The notes under the pieces are model-generated. The model saw nothing but the letters and a program-made list of their open reading frames with translations. It did not search any database and was not told the DNA's origin. Shown here piece by piece: positions 27,582 through 34,763 of a DNA stretch of 38,585 nucleotides. Made by a program: the position numbers and the translations under genes. Source of the stretch: CADEED01 sp035761265 (lineage in GTDB: Bacteria > Pseudomonadota > Gammaproteobacteria > Steroidobacterales > Steroidobacteraceae); NCBI GenBank assembly GCA_035761265.1, contig DASTRL010000191.1, positions 1 through 38,585 on the forward strand, in the 5' to 3' direction. Every line of letters begins with the position of its first letter. The stretch's first letter is position 1.

Positions 27582-28250
27582 ATGACCGCAGCCATGGCAG
27601 CCAAACGCCAGATCCTGATAGTCGATGATCACCCGATCGTGCGGCAGGGATTGCGGCGCATGTTCGAGGCGGAGCCGGACCTCGCCGTCTGTGGCGAGGC
27701 GGACAGCGAGCCGGCGGCGCGCGAGGCGATCCGCGCCAGGAAGCCCGACATCGTGGTCGTGGACCTGTCGCTGGAACGTGGCGACGGCATCGAACTAGTT
27801 AGGCAGATGCACGCCGAGATGCCGGAGCTGCGCATGCTGGTGCTGTCGATGCACGACGAGACCATCTATGCCGAGCGGCTGCTCGCGGCCGGCGCCATGG
27901 GCTACATCATGAAGCAGGCGGCCTCCGACCAGCTGCTGATCGCGGTGCGCCGCGTGCTCGACGGACGCACCTACGTGAGCGAGACGGTGCAGCGCTCGCT
28001 CGACCAGCGCGCCGGGGAAAACCGCTCGGAGACCAACGACCCGGTGGCACGGCTTTCGAATCGCGAAGTGCAGATCCTCAACATGATCGGCCGCGGCATG
28101 AGCTCGCGCGAGATCGCGCAGGAATTCACCTTGTCCGTGAAGACCATCGAGTCCCACCGCCAGACCATCAAGCACAAGCTCGGCCTCGCCACCAACAGCC
28201 AGCTCCTGCAGTACGCCATGAAGTGGTTCAGCGGCGGGACGCAAAGATAA
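27582..28250 (+). CDS. NarL/FixJ-type response regulator
   Basis: A 222-residue two-component regulator. The receiver domain (about 10-125) has the acidic pair in LIVDDHPIV, the phospho-acceptor Asp61 in VVVDLSL and the Lys in YIMKQAAS. The LuxR-type HTH (about 153-210) reads LSNREVQILNMIGRGMSSRE then KTIESHRQTIKHKLGL. It very probably receives phosphate from the adjacent HisKA_3 kinase. ATG 27582 has AGGGGA at good spacing; a second ATG lies five codons on. Codons 72-74 contain CTA GTT AGG, rare in this genome. The stop codon is the edge of palindrome D. Confidence 0.94.
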   Translation: MTAAMAAKRQILIVDDHPIVRQGLRRMFEAEPDLAVCGEADSEPAAREAIRARKPDIVVVDLSLERGDGIELVRQMHAEMPELRMLVLSMHDETIYAERLLAAGAMGYIMKQAASDQLLIAVRRVLDGRTYVSETVQRSLDQRAGENRSETNDPVARLSNREVQILNMIGRGMSSREIAQEFTLSVKTIESHRQTIKHKLGLATNSQLLQYAMKWFSGGTQR

Positions 28251-28444
28251 GAGGTGCCGGGTGGGGGAAGTGGGGATTAGGGAATGGAAACGGAAACGGA
28301 AACGGGGACATTCCTGATTGCCCGCAGCTCGGGCAAACGGGGACGTACCTGTGGCAGGTGCGTCCCCGTTTGCTAGCAAATCAGGAATGTCCCCGTTTGC
28401 GTTTACATTCCCTAATCCCCACTTCCCCCACCCGGCACCTCTTA
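28248..28444. repeat. Nested palindromic element D after the response regulator
   Basis: Outer arms of 39 bases (28248-28286 and 28406-28444) are perfectly complementary; the left begins TAAGAGGTGCCGGG, using the response-regulator stop codon. Inside, GGGGACATTCCTGATT pairs with AATCAGGAATGTCCCC. The innermost hairpin is CAAACGGGGACGTACCTG with CAGGTGCGTCCCCGTTTG. The inner part closely matches element B, while the outer arm shares GGTGCCGGG with element C. A short repeat of GGAAAC lies between arms (28286-28303). It lies between co-directional genes, so it may end transcription of the kinase-regulator unit. Confidence 0.9.
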
Positions 28445-28529
28445 ACTCCCCGTTTTTCCGGGAAAAAACGCCTCTTTTCAAACCCATGACCGCGAATCTC
28501 CCTCTAAGGTACGCAAGAGGGAGAGACGT

Positions 28530-29102
28530 TTGGCCGATGGATCAACAGCCCGGACCATGAAACCCGACACCGTCGTAGATTTCGACGTGGCGTTGATCGA
28601 ACGCGCACGCAAGGGCGACGCCAAGGCTTTCGAACGTCTCTACCGCGAGCACGTGGGACGCGTGCACGGACTGTGCTTGCGCATGACGCGCAATCCGGAC
28701 GTCGCCGCCGACTGCGCCCAGGACGCCTTCATCAAGGCGTGGAAAGCCCTGCCGCGCTTCGAAGCGCGCGCCAGCTTCTCAACCTGGCTGCACCGGATCG
28801 CCGTCAACACCGTGCTCGAAAAGCGCCGCGGTCCCTCGAACGCCGAAATGGCGGTCGAGGACCCGGGTGAATACGTGGAGCCGGTGATGGTGTTCGACAC
28901 ACCGGTAGAGGAAGAGGAGCTCGAGGCCGCGATCGAATCGCTGCCGCAGGGCGCGCGCGATGCGCTGGTGCTGTGTGGCGTGTACGGCTACGAGCACCAG
29001 GAGGCGGCCTCGATGCTGGGCATCGCGGTCGGCACCTGCAAGGCGCAGTTGCACCGGGCCCGCGGCCTGCTGAAGGACAGATTGGAACGAGGTGTGCGAT
29101 GA
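28530..29102 (+). CDS. ECF-type RNA polymerase sigma factor
   Basis: A 190-residue group 4 sigma factor. Sigma region 2 runs from FERLYREHVGRVHGLCLRMT to AQDAFIKAWKALPRF and STWLHRIAVNTVLEKRR. Region 4 runs from AIESLPQGARDALVL through YGYEHQEAASMLGIAVGT to CKAQLHRARGLLKDRL. The TTG at 28530 is preceded by AGAGGGAGAG at ideal spacing, so it is taken as the start. The ATG at 28557 lacks a ribosome-binding site but would give a normal family N terminus (MKPDTVVDFDVALIE). The stop overlaps the anti-sigma gene as ATGA. Confidence 0.92.
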   Translation: MADGSTARTMKPDTVVDFDVALIERARKGDAKAFERLYREHVGRVHGLCLRMTRNPDVAADCAQDAFIKAWKALPRFEARASFSTWLHRIAVNTVLEKRRGPSNAEMAVEDPGEYVEPVMVFDTPVEEEELEAAIESLPQGARDALVLCGVYGYEHQEAASMLGIAVGTCKAQLHRARGLLKDRLERGVR

Positions 29103-29641
29103 CCACTCGACGCGTGAAACGACTGGACGAGCTGGCGCGGGACATTCCCCCGGCGCGAGATCTGTGGCCGGCGATTTCGGCGGCGCTGCAGGCCGACCTG
29201 TCGATGAAGGCCGTGCCGGACACCCGCCGGCGCTCCGGCTGGTTGCCCGCGATGGGTCTCGCCGCATCCGTGGCGCTGGTCGCACTGGGTGTGTTGATCG
29301 GCATGAATGTGCAGCCGGGGAAAGATGGCGGAACCACGGCGGGCACCAATCAGCCGTCCGGTTCGGCGCTGGTCCCGGCCTCGGTGCGCTACACGGAGTA
29401 CGAGAATCAGCGCGCGCAGTTGTGGACCGAAGTGGAGGCCAGGCTCAAGACCATGTCGCCGGCCGAGCGTGAAAAGGTGGGCGCCAGCCTCGCGACGCTG
29501 AAGCGCTCCATCACGGAAATCGAAGCGGCGCTCGGTCGTGACCCGGCCAATGCGCTGCTGCAGGAGTTGTTGGTGAATTCGCGCCAGGAAGAAATGCGTG
29601 CCCTGACAGTGGTGCGCAATTCCGGGCACCAGGAGATCTGA
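29099..29641 (+). CDS. Putative membrane-bound anti-sigma factor
   Basis: A 180-residue protein with an N-terminal cytoplasmic part of about 50 residues (RVKRLDELARDIPPARDLW). One transmembrane segment follows (about 53-72, AMGLAASVALVALGVLIGM), then a periplasmic helical part with YTEYENQRAQLWTEVEARLK and ITEIEAALGRDPANALLQEL. It has no HC2 zinc finger. Position and ATGA coupling to the sigma gene, plus topology, support an anti-sigma role; sequence alone would not. The DUF4097 gene begins two bases after it. Confidence 0.75.
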   Translation: MTTRRVKRLDELARDIPPARDLWPAISAALQADLSMKAVPDTRRRSGWLPAMGLAASVALVALGVLIGMNVQPGKDGGTTAGTNQPSGSALVPASVRYTEYENQRAQLWTEVEARLKTMSPAEREKVGASLATLKRSITEIEAALGRDPANALLQELLVNSRQEEMRALTVVRNSGHQEI

Positions 29642-29643
29642 TC

Positions 29644-30546
29644 ATGAATGTTTCCGGTATTCGATCCCTTCGCGCGCTGTGCGTGCTCGGCCTGCTGCCG
29701 CTGGCCGCAGCCGCCGGCGAAAGCTCGGTCGACCGCAAGGTGGCCGCCGATCCCAAGGGTGAAGTGGTCATTTCCAACGTGTCGGGCAGCGTCGACGTGC
29801 GCGGCTGGGACCGCAACGAAGTCCAGGTCAAGGGCGAGCTCGACGAAGACGTCGATCGCGTGGACGTGGAAACCAGCGGCGGACGCACCTTCATCAAGGT
29901 CATCCTGCCGCGCGGCGGCCACCACGGCGGCGATGCCGTGCTCGAGATCCAGGTGCCGCGCATGAGCTCGCTCGACGTCACCACCACCAGTGCCGACGTG
30001 AACTCCAAGGGCGTGCTGGGCAACCAGCAACTGAAAACCGTCAGCGGCGAGATCGTGGCCGACATCGGCGGCGATGACAACGAAGTGCGCTCGGTCAGCG
30101 GCGACCTCACGTTGCGCGGCACCGGCAAGCCACAGAACATCCGCGTCAGCTCCGTCAGCGGCAGCCTCGAGCTCAACAATGCGGCCGGCAAGCTCGACGT
30201 GGTCACGGTGAGCGGTGACGCCCGCGCGCGCCTTGGCGACACCACCGAAATCAATGCGCGCACGACCTCCGGTGACATGGAGCTGCACGCCAGGATGCTG
30301 CGCGATGGCCGCGTCAGCGCCGAGAGCGTGAGCGGTGACGTCACCCTGAGCCTGCAGAGCGCCGAAGGACTGGGCCTGGAGATCGAATCCTTCAGCGGCG
30401 AAATCACCGGCTGTCTGGCCACGGACGTGCAACGCGTCAGCAAGTACGGCCCGGGCGTGCGGCTCGACACCCGCACGGGGCGCGACGGGTCGGCGCGCGT
30501 CCGCGCCAAGACACTGTCGGGTGACATCGAGATCTGCGACCGCTGA
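29644..30546 (+). CDS. Exported DUF4097-type beta-helix protein
   Basis: A 300-residue protein with a signal peptide (about 1-24, ending LPLAAAAGE) and a repetitive beta-strand domain. The turn motif [VTL]SG[DES] recurs about nine times at intervals near 20-30 residues (VSGSVDV, VSGEIVA, VSGDLTL, VSGSLEL, VSGDARA, TSGDMEL, VSGDVTL, FSGEITG, LSGDIEI). This is the DUF4097 'putative adhesin' pattern and suggests a right-handed beta-helix or solenoid. It is the third gene of the sigma/anti-sigma unit and likely part of the stress response or its sensor. Molecular function is unknown. Confidence 0.85.
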   Translation: MNVSGIRSLRALCVLGLLPLAAAAGESSVDRKVAADPKGEVVISNVSGSVDVRGWDRNEVQVKGELDEDVDRVDVETSGGRTFIKVILPRGGHHGGDAVLEIQVPRMSSLDVTTTSADVNSKGVLGNQQLKTVSGEIVADIGGDDNEVRSVSGDLTLRGTGKPQNIRVSSVSGSLELNNAAGKLDVVTVSGDARARLGDTTEINARTTSGDMELHARMLRDGRVSAESVSGDVTLSLQSAEGLGLEIESFSGEITGCLATDVQRVSKYGPGVRLDTRTGRDGSARVRAKTLSGDIEICDR

Positions 30547-30564
30547 GCAGTCCCGGTCCGCCAG

Positions 30565-30595
30565 CGCGGCCGACATCGCTACAATGTCGGCCGCG
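30565..30595. repeat. Perfect inverted repeat at the asmA-like start
   Basis: CGCGGCCGACAT (30565-30576) and ATGTCGGCCGCG (30584-30595) pair perfectly over 12 bases with loop CGCTACA. The right arm includes the first base of the GTG start codon of the next gene. There is no T tract. It could be a translation-blocking hairpin, an operator or a terminator of the DUF4097 gene. TACAAT at 30580-30585 could also be a -10 box. Confidence 0.6.
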
Positions 30596-31800
30596 TGCGC
30601 ATTCTCAAATGGATTGCATATGGGATCGGGGCACTGGTGGTGCTCGTCCTGCTGTCACTGGCGGTGCTGGTCTGGATGGTGGATCCCAACCGCTTCAAGC
30701 CGCGCATCGAAGCCGAAGTGAAGAAGGCCACCGGGCGTGACTTCGCACTGGTGGGTGACATCCAGGTCGGGTTCTACCCGTGGCTGGCCTTGCGCACCGG
30801 CCCGGGCCGGTTCGGCAATCCCCCTGGGTTTTCCGCCGAACCCATGGCGAGCTGGCAGAGCATGCAGCTCGGCGCGAAGCTCATTCCACTCGTGCGGGGC
30901 GAGCTCGTGGTGGACCGTGTGCGGCTCAGCGGCGCCGACGTACGACTGGTGCGCCATGCCGATGGCAGCGCGAATTGGCAGGGCATCGGCTCGGGCGAGC
31001 CGGCACCACCGGGAAAGCCCGCGCGGCGCATCACGGTGGACGGCGTCGACCTCGAGAACAGCCGCCTGTTGTTCATCGACGAAGGTGTACCGCGTCGTGT
31101 GGAGGTCACGGAGTTCGCCCTCACGACCGACGAGCTGGCTGCGGACCGGCCCTTCACCGATACGCGGATTTCCGGGAAATTGCACATGGACGGCTTCGTC
31201 GCAGGGGGTGTTCCCTTCGAGCTCGAGGTGCCCAAGGCAGCGCTGACGCAGGACTATTCGCGACTGGAACTGCCGGAATTCTCGCTGAAGTTCGCGGTGC
31301 TCGAAGCGAAGGGTGCCGTCGCCGGTTCGCTTGGCGAGTCGCCACGCCTCGCCGGCAAGCTGGCGAGCAATGCATTCGATCCCCGCGCGCTGCTCGCCGC
31401 GGTGGGCATCGAGGCGCCAAAGACCACCGACCCGCACGCCCTGAGCCGGCTGCAGTTCGCCACGGACTGGCATCTGGACGCCGGGGCCATGTCCGTCGAT
31501 CCACTGACACTGCTGCTGGATGACACCCGTTTCAGCGGCAAATTCCACCGCGGCGCAGGCGAAGATCCGATCGGCGATTTCACGTTGCGGGGTGATGCGC
31601 TGAATCTCTCGCGTTACATTCCGCCCACCGATCCGGACAGCGAGCCATTCGTGCTGCCGACCGCGGCATTGCGTTCGCTGAAGTTCCGCGGCGTGGTGGA
31701 GCTGGATCAGGCCACGCTCGATGACGTGGTGATGAACGGCGTGACGTTGCGTCTGCTGCTGGATGAGAACGGCCTGCGCAGCGCGGAGCAACCGCGATGA
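30595..31800 (+). CDS. AsmA family protein, apparently C-terminally shortened
   Basis: The 401-residue product begins with the AsmA pattern: an N-terminal membrane anchor (AYGIGALVVLVLLSLAVLVWMV), then DPNRFKPRIEAEVKKATGRDFALVGDI and FYPWLALRTGPGRFGNPPGF. Family members are inner-membrane anchored, with a long periplasmic beta-groove thought to move phospholipids to the outer membrane. Typical gammaproteobacterial AsmA has 600-700 residues; this one ends at LRLLLDENGLRSAEQPR, in mid-domain. The stop overlaps the mutY start as ATGA. The start is GTG 30595. It may still be made but could lack the AsmA C-terminal domain. Confidence 0.8.
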   Translation: MRILKWIAYGIGALVVLVLLSLAVLVWMVDPNRFKPRIEAEVKKATGRDFALVGDIQVGFYPWLALRTGPGRFGNPPGFSAEPMASWQSMQLGAKLIPLVRGELVVDRVRLSGADVRLVRHADGSANWQGIGSGEPAPPGKPARRITVDGVDLENSRLLFIDEGVPRRVEVTEFALTTDELAADRPFTDTRISGKLHMDGFVAGGVPFELEVPKAALTQDYSRLELPEFSLKFAVLEAKGAVAGSLGESPRLAGKLASNAFDPRALLAAVGIEAPKTTDPHALSRLQFATDWHLDAGAMSVDPLTLLLDDTRFSGKFHRGAGEDPIGDFTLRGDALNLSRYIPPTDPDSEPFVLPTAALRSLKFRGVVELDQATLDDVVMNGVTLRLLLDENGLRSAEQPR

Positions 31801-32852
31801 GCGCGCGCCAGCCGCTGGCGCCGCGGTTGCTCGAATGGCACGCGCGCGCCGGGCGCCACGATCTGCCGTGGCAGCACGACCGCAGTCCCTATCGTGTGTG
31901 GGTCTCGGAGATCATGCTGCAGCAGACGCAGGTGAGCACGGTCATTGCGTACTTCGAGCGCTTCATGCGGCGGTTTCCCGACGTGCGCGCGCTGGCGGAT
32001 GCGCCCATCGACGAGGTACTGCACTTGTGGACGGGGCTCGGCTACTACGCCCGGGCGCGCAACCTGCATCGCGCGGCGCAGATGATCCGCGACCGGCACG
32101 CCGGGCAATTTCCCGAGGACTTCGACGCGGTCATGGAGCTGCCGGGCATCGGCCGCTCGACGGCTGGCGCCATCCTGGCGCAGTCATTGGGGATGCGGCA
32201 CGCCATCCTCGACGGCAACGTGAAGCGCGTGCTGTCGCGCCACTACGCCATCGACGGCCCACGCGATGATGGCGCCACGCTCGCGGAGCTTTGGCGGCGT
32301 GCCGAACAGAACACGCCGGTCGCCGACCTGGCCAACTACACGCAGGCGATCATGGACCTGGGCGCGACGCTGTGCGTGCGCAAACCGCGCTGCGCGGAAT
32401 GCCCGATCGCCGATGACTGCCGCGCGCGGCTCGAAGGCCGCCAGGGAGAGTTGCCGGCGCCGAAGGGCAGGCGCGCCGCGCGGCGGCTGCGCCGCGCCTT
32501 CATGCTGGTGGCGCACGACGCGTCGCGTGTGCTGCTGGTGCAGCGTCCGCCGAGCGGCATCTGGGGTGGCCTGTGGTGCCTGCCCGAATTCGATGACGCC
32601 GCGGCCGCCGCGCAGTTCGCGGCGCGCCAGCTCGTGCATGCGGCATCCCCGAGCACGGCATTGCCCGACATCGAGCACAGCTTCACGCACTTCGACCTCC
32701 TGATCACGCCCGTGCTGGTGCGCTGCCGGGGCACTCATCGCGTAGGCGAGGGCGCGGAATTGTGGTACGACCTGCAGCAGCCCGCGCGCGTGGGTTTGCC
32801 GGCGCCCGTCAGGACGCTGCTGGAAAACTTGTCCGAGAGAATGGAGTCATGA
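31797..32852 (+). CDS. mutY: A/G-specific adenine DNA glycosylase
   Basis: It removes adenine mispaired with 8-oxoguanine. The 351-residue product has the catalytic Glu in WVSEIMLQQTQV, the helix-hairpin-helix ELPGIGRSTAGAILAQS and the catalytic Asp in ILDGNVKRVLSRH. The iron-sulfur ligands are in CVRKPRCAECPIADDC. A C-terminal NUDIX-like recognition domain follows (LLVQRPPSGIWGGLWCLPEF, then FTHFDL). The cysteines are spaced C-x5-C-x2-C-x5-C, one residue less in the first gap than the usual x6. The gene sits between asmA and yggX as in other gammaproteobacteria, with ATGA overlaps on both sides. Confidence 0.95.
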   Translation: MSARQPLAPRLLEWHARAGRHDLPWQHDRSPYRVWVSEIMLQQTQVSTVIAYFERFMRRFPDVRALADAPIDEVLHLWTGLGYYARARNLHRAAQMIRDRHAGQFPEDFDAVMELPGIGRSTAGAILAQSLGMRHAILDGNVKRVLSRHYAIDGPRDDGATLAELWRRAEQNTPVADLANYTQAIMDLGATLCVRKPRCAECPIADDCRARLEGRQGELPAPKGRRAARRLRRAFMLVAHDASRVLLVQRPPSGIWGGLWCLPEFDDAAAAAQFAARQLVHAASPSTALPDIEHSFTHFDLLITPVLVRCRGTHRVGEGAELWYDLQQPARVGLPAPVRTLLENLSERMES

Positions 32853-33118
32853 GCAGAATGGTTCATTGCGTGTTGCTGAAGAAGGAGGCGCCCGGCCTCG
32901 ACAAACCGCCGTACCCGGGCGAGCTCGGCAAACGCATCTTCGAAAACGTCTCGAAGGAAGCCTGGCAGTTGTGGGTCCGCCACCAGGTCATGCTGATCAA
33001 CGAGTATCGGCTGACGCCGATCGAGCCCGCGCACCGCAAGCGCCTGGAATACGAGATGGAGAAATTCTTCTTCGGCGAGGGTTCGGAGAAGCCGAAGGAA
33101 TTCGTTGCTCCGGAGTGA
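32849..33118 (+). CDS. yggX: Probable Fe(2+)-trafficking protein
   Basis: An 89-residue small cytoplasmic protein closely matching YggX: MSRMVHCVLLKKEAPGLDKP, then YPGELGKRIFENVSKEAW, HQVMLINEYRL and HRKRLEYEMEKFFFGEG. The conserved N-terminal Cys7 is present. YggX protects iron-sulfur clusters from oxidative damage and may traffic iron. Partnership with MutY, an iron-sulfur enzyme, is conserved. Its ATG overlaps the mutY stop. It converges on the next gene with 18 bases between, and no palindromic element is present there. Confidence 0.95.
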   Translation: MSRMVHCVLLKKEAPGLDKPPYPGELGKRIFENVSKEAWQLWVRHQVMLINEYRLTPIEPAHRKRLEYEMEKFFFGEGSEKPKEFVAPE

Positions 33119-33136
33119 TGACGGAGAGATTTCAGG

Positions 33137-33610
33137 TCACTTCGATGGCTGGGCGTGCGCGGGTTCCGGCGTGGCGTCGAGCGATGCCAGCAGCCATTTT
33201 CCGTCCTGAACTTCGTACACCTCACGCAGCTGCGATTCGAGGAGGTGTGTTTGCCCACCGCCGGTCACCCCCTCGGTCAGCAGGTAGGTGGCCACGGTGT
33301 AGCCCTGGCGATGCTCGATGAGCGTGTAGTTGCTGATCGAATAGAAGCGCCGGCCGGCCGCGGCGGGCCTGGCCGCGATCTCTGCGGCGATGAAGTCCCG
33401 TTTGCCGAGCGTCTTGCCGTCCGCGGTGTGGCCCTGAAACGCGTCGCTGAGCAGGCGCTCGAACACGGCGGCCTGCGCGGCGATCTTCGCTTCGGCCCGC
33501 TCCTCGGAAAGATTGCGGAAGAAATACGGCGAATCCGGCGCCGGCGCGCACTGCGCGAAGCCCGCCGCGGGTGCGAGGCAGATGAGGAGCAGGGCGCGAA
33601 ATCTGCACAT
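33137..33610 (-). CDS. Small exported protein, SnoaL/DUF4440-like
   Basis: A 157-residue product with a signal peptide (MCRFRALLLICLAPAAGFAQ). The rest resembles the NTF2-like SnoaL/DUF4440 fold: FERLLSDAFQGHTADGKTLG, FIAAEIAARP, YTLIEHRQGYTVATYLLTEG and LREVYEVQDGKWLLASLDAT. The final strand with a Trp is typical of such domains. No catalytic residues can be assigned. It lies alone between convergent yggX and the upstream pirin terminator. Confidence 0.72.
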   Translation of the reverse strand: MCRFRALLLICLAPAAGFAQCAPAPDSPYFFRNLSEERAEAKIAAQAAVFERLLSDAFQGHTADGKTLGKRDFIAAEIAARPAAAGRRFYSISNYTLIEHRQGYTVATYLLTEGVTGGGQTHLLESQLREVYEVQDGKWLLASLDATPEPAHAQPSK

Positions 33611-33679
33611 TCCTCTATTCCATCGTAGCGATTGGCGGGGAAGTCGTCGGAGGATCCGGCGCCCGCGATTGTTACAGCG

Positions 33680-33697
33680 AAAATGTGGAATGTCCCC
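33680..33697. repeat. Solo arm of the GGGGACATTCC-type palindrome
   Basis: AAAATGTGGAATGTCCCC occurs here without a facing partner. It resembles the outer arm of element A (AAAATGTGGAGTTCTCCC), and the GGAATGTCCCC end is the core of elements B and D. It directly abuts the T tract of the pirin terminator. It may be a decayed copy of the same family. Confidence 0.5.
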
Positions 33698-33728
33698 AAA
33701 AAAAGACGGCGCAGTTGCCTGCGCCGTC
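33698..33728 (-). terminator. Intrinsic terminator of the pirin gene
   Basis: On the minus strand, a perfect 10-base stem GACGGCGCAG/CTGCGCCGTC with a four-base loop is followed by seven T residues (the A run 33698-33704 on the plus strand). This is a textbook Rho-independent terminator 42 bases after the pirin stop codon. Confidence 0.92.
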
Positions 33729-33769
33729 CCAGGACGGGGTCGAGCGGGGGGGGGTGCTCGCCCCGGGTT

Positions 33770-34624
33770 CTAGAACCGGCCTGCCTGGTAGTCGGCGAAA
33801 GCCTGGTGCAATTCTTCTCGCGTGTTCATGACGAACGGGCCATAGCGCGCCACCGGTTCACGTAGCGGGCGACCGGCGACCAGGATGGCGCGCGTGCGCG
33901 GTGCGCGACCCTGCAATCGCACCTCGTTGCCTTCACCGAGCACCGCCAGTTCCTGCGCGTTGATCGTCGCCGCTTCGCGCGACACGCCCACGGAGAGGCC
34001 ACCTTCGTACACGTAGATGAAAGCCGCATGACCATCCGGCACCGGCAACGTGAAATCGACGCCGGCGTCCAGGCGGATGTCCATGTAGATCGGGTCGGTC
34101 GCCGGCTGGCTCACGGGGCCGGTGGCGCCGTCGAGCGAGCCTGCGATGACCTTCACCTGCACGCCGGGCCGTTCCACCAGCGGCAGCTTCTCGCCGCCGA
34201 ATTCCTGGTAGTTAGGCGCGCTCATCTTGTCCCGCGCGGGCAGGTTCATCCACAGCTGGAAGCCGCGCATGCGCCCCTCGCTCTGCTCGGGCATCTCCGA
34301 GTGCACGATGCCGCGGCCGGCGGTCATCCACTGCACGGCGCCGGGCTCGAGCACGCCCTCGTGCCCGTGGTTGTCCCTGTGGCGCATGCGGCCGTCGAGC
34401 ATGTAAGTGACGGTCTCGAAACCGCGATGCGGATGCTCCGGGAAACCGGCGATGTAATCTTCAGCCTTGTCCGTGCCGAACTCGTCGAGCAGCAGGAACG
34501 GGTCGAGATCGGGCAGCCGGGGCTGGCCGATCACGCGCGTGAGCTTCACGCCGGCGCCATCCGAGGTCGGCTGGCCGCGCAGGGTCTGGACGACGGCACG
34601 GGGAATTCTGGTTTCGCGATTCAT
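33770..34624 (-). CDS. Pirin family protein
   Basis: A 284-residue double-cupin protein. The N-terminal domain has the metal ligands in FPEHPHRGFETVTYMLDGRM and GRGIVHSEMPEQ. The C-terminal cupin begins near PIYMDIRLDAGVDFTLPVPD and lacks an obvious metal set. Bacterial pirins include quercetin dioxygenases and regulators of enzyme activity; the substrate is not evident. Its TAG stop is inside a perfect 12-base palindrome (GGTTCTAGAACC, 33766-33777). A run of nine G (33746-33754) and an intrinsic terminator follow downstream. Confidence 0.92.
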   Translation of the reverse strand: MNRETRIPRAVVQTLRGQPTSDGAGVKLTRVIGQPRLPDLDPFLLLDEFGTDKAEDYIAGFPEHPHRGFETVTYMLDGRMRHRDNHGHEGVLEPGAVQWMTAGRGIVHSEMPEQSEGRMRGFQLWMNLPARDKMSAPNYQEFGGEKLPLVERPGVQVKVIAGSLDGATGPVSQPATDPIYMDIRLDAGVDFTLPVPDGHAAFIYVYEGGLSVGVSREAATINAQELAVLGEGNEVRLQGRAPRTRAILVAGRPLREPVARYGPFVMNTREELHQAFADYQAGRF

Positions 34625-34763
34625 GGGCCGCGGTTCATGGAGGCGATCCGGCGAAATTCAACCGCCGCGCCTCGAAGACTCCAAGCCGTTGTTCCGGATC
34701 GCTTCTTTGCGCATTGCTCGACGGGTTGCCGCGACCCGGACGACGGTTCGGCGACCCGCGACG

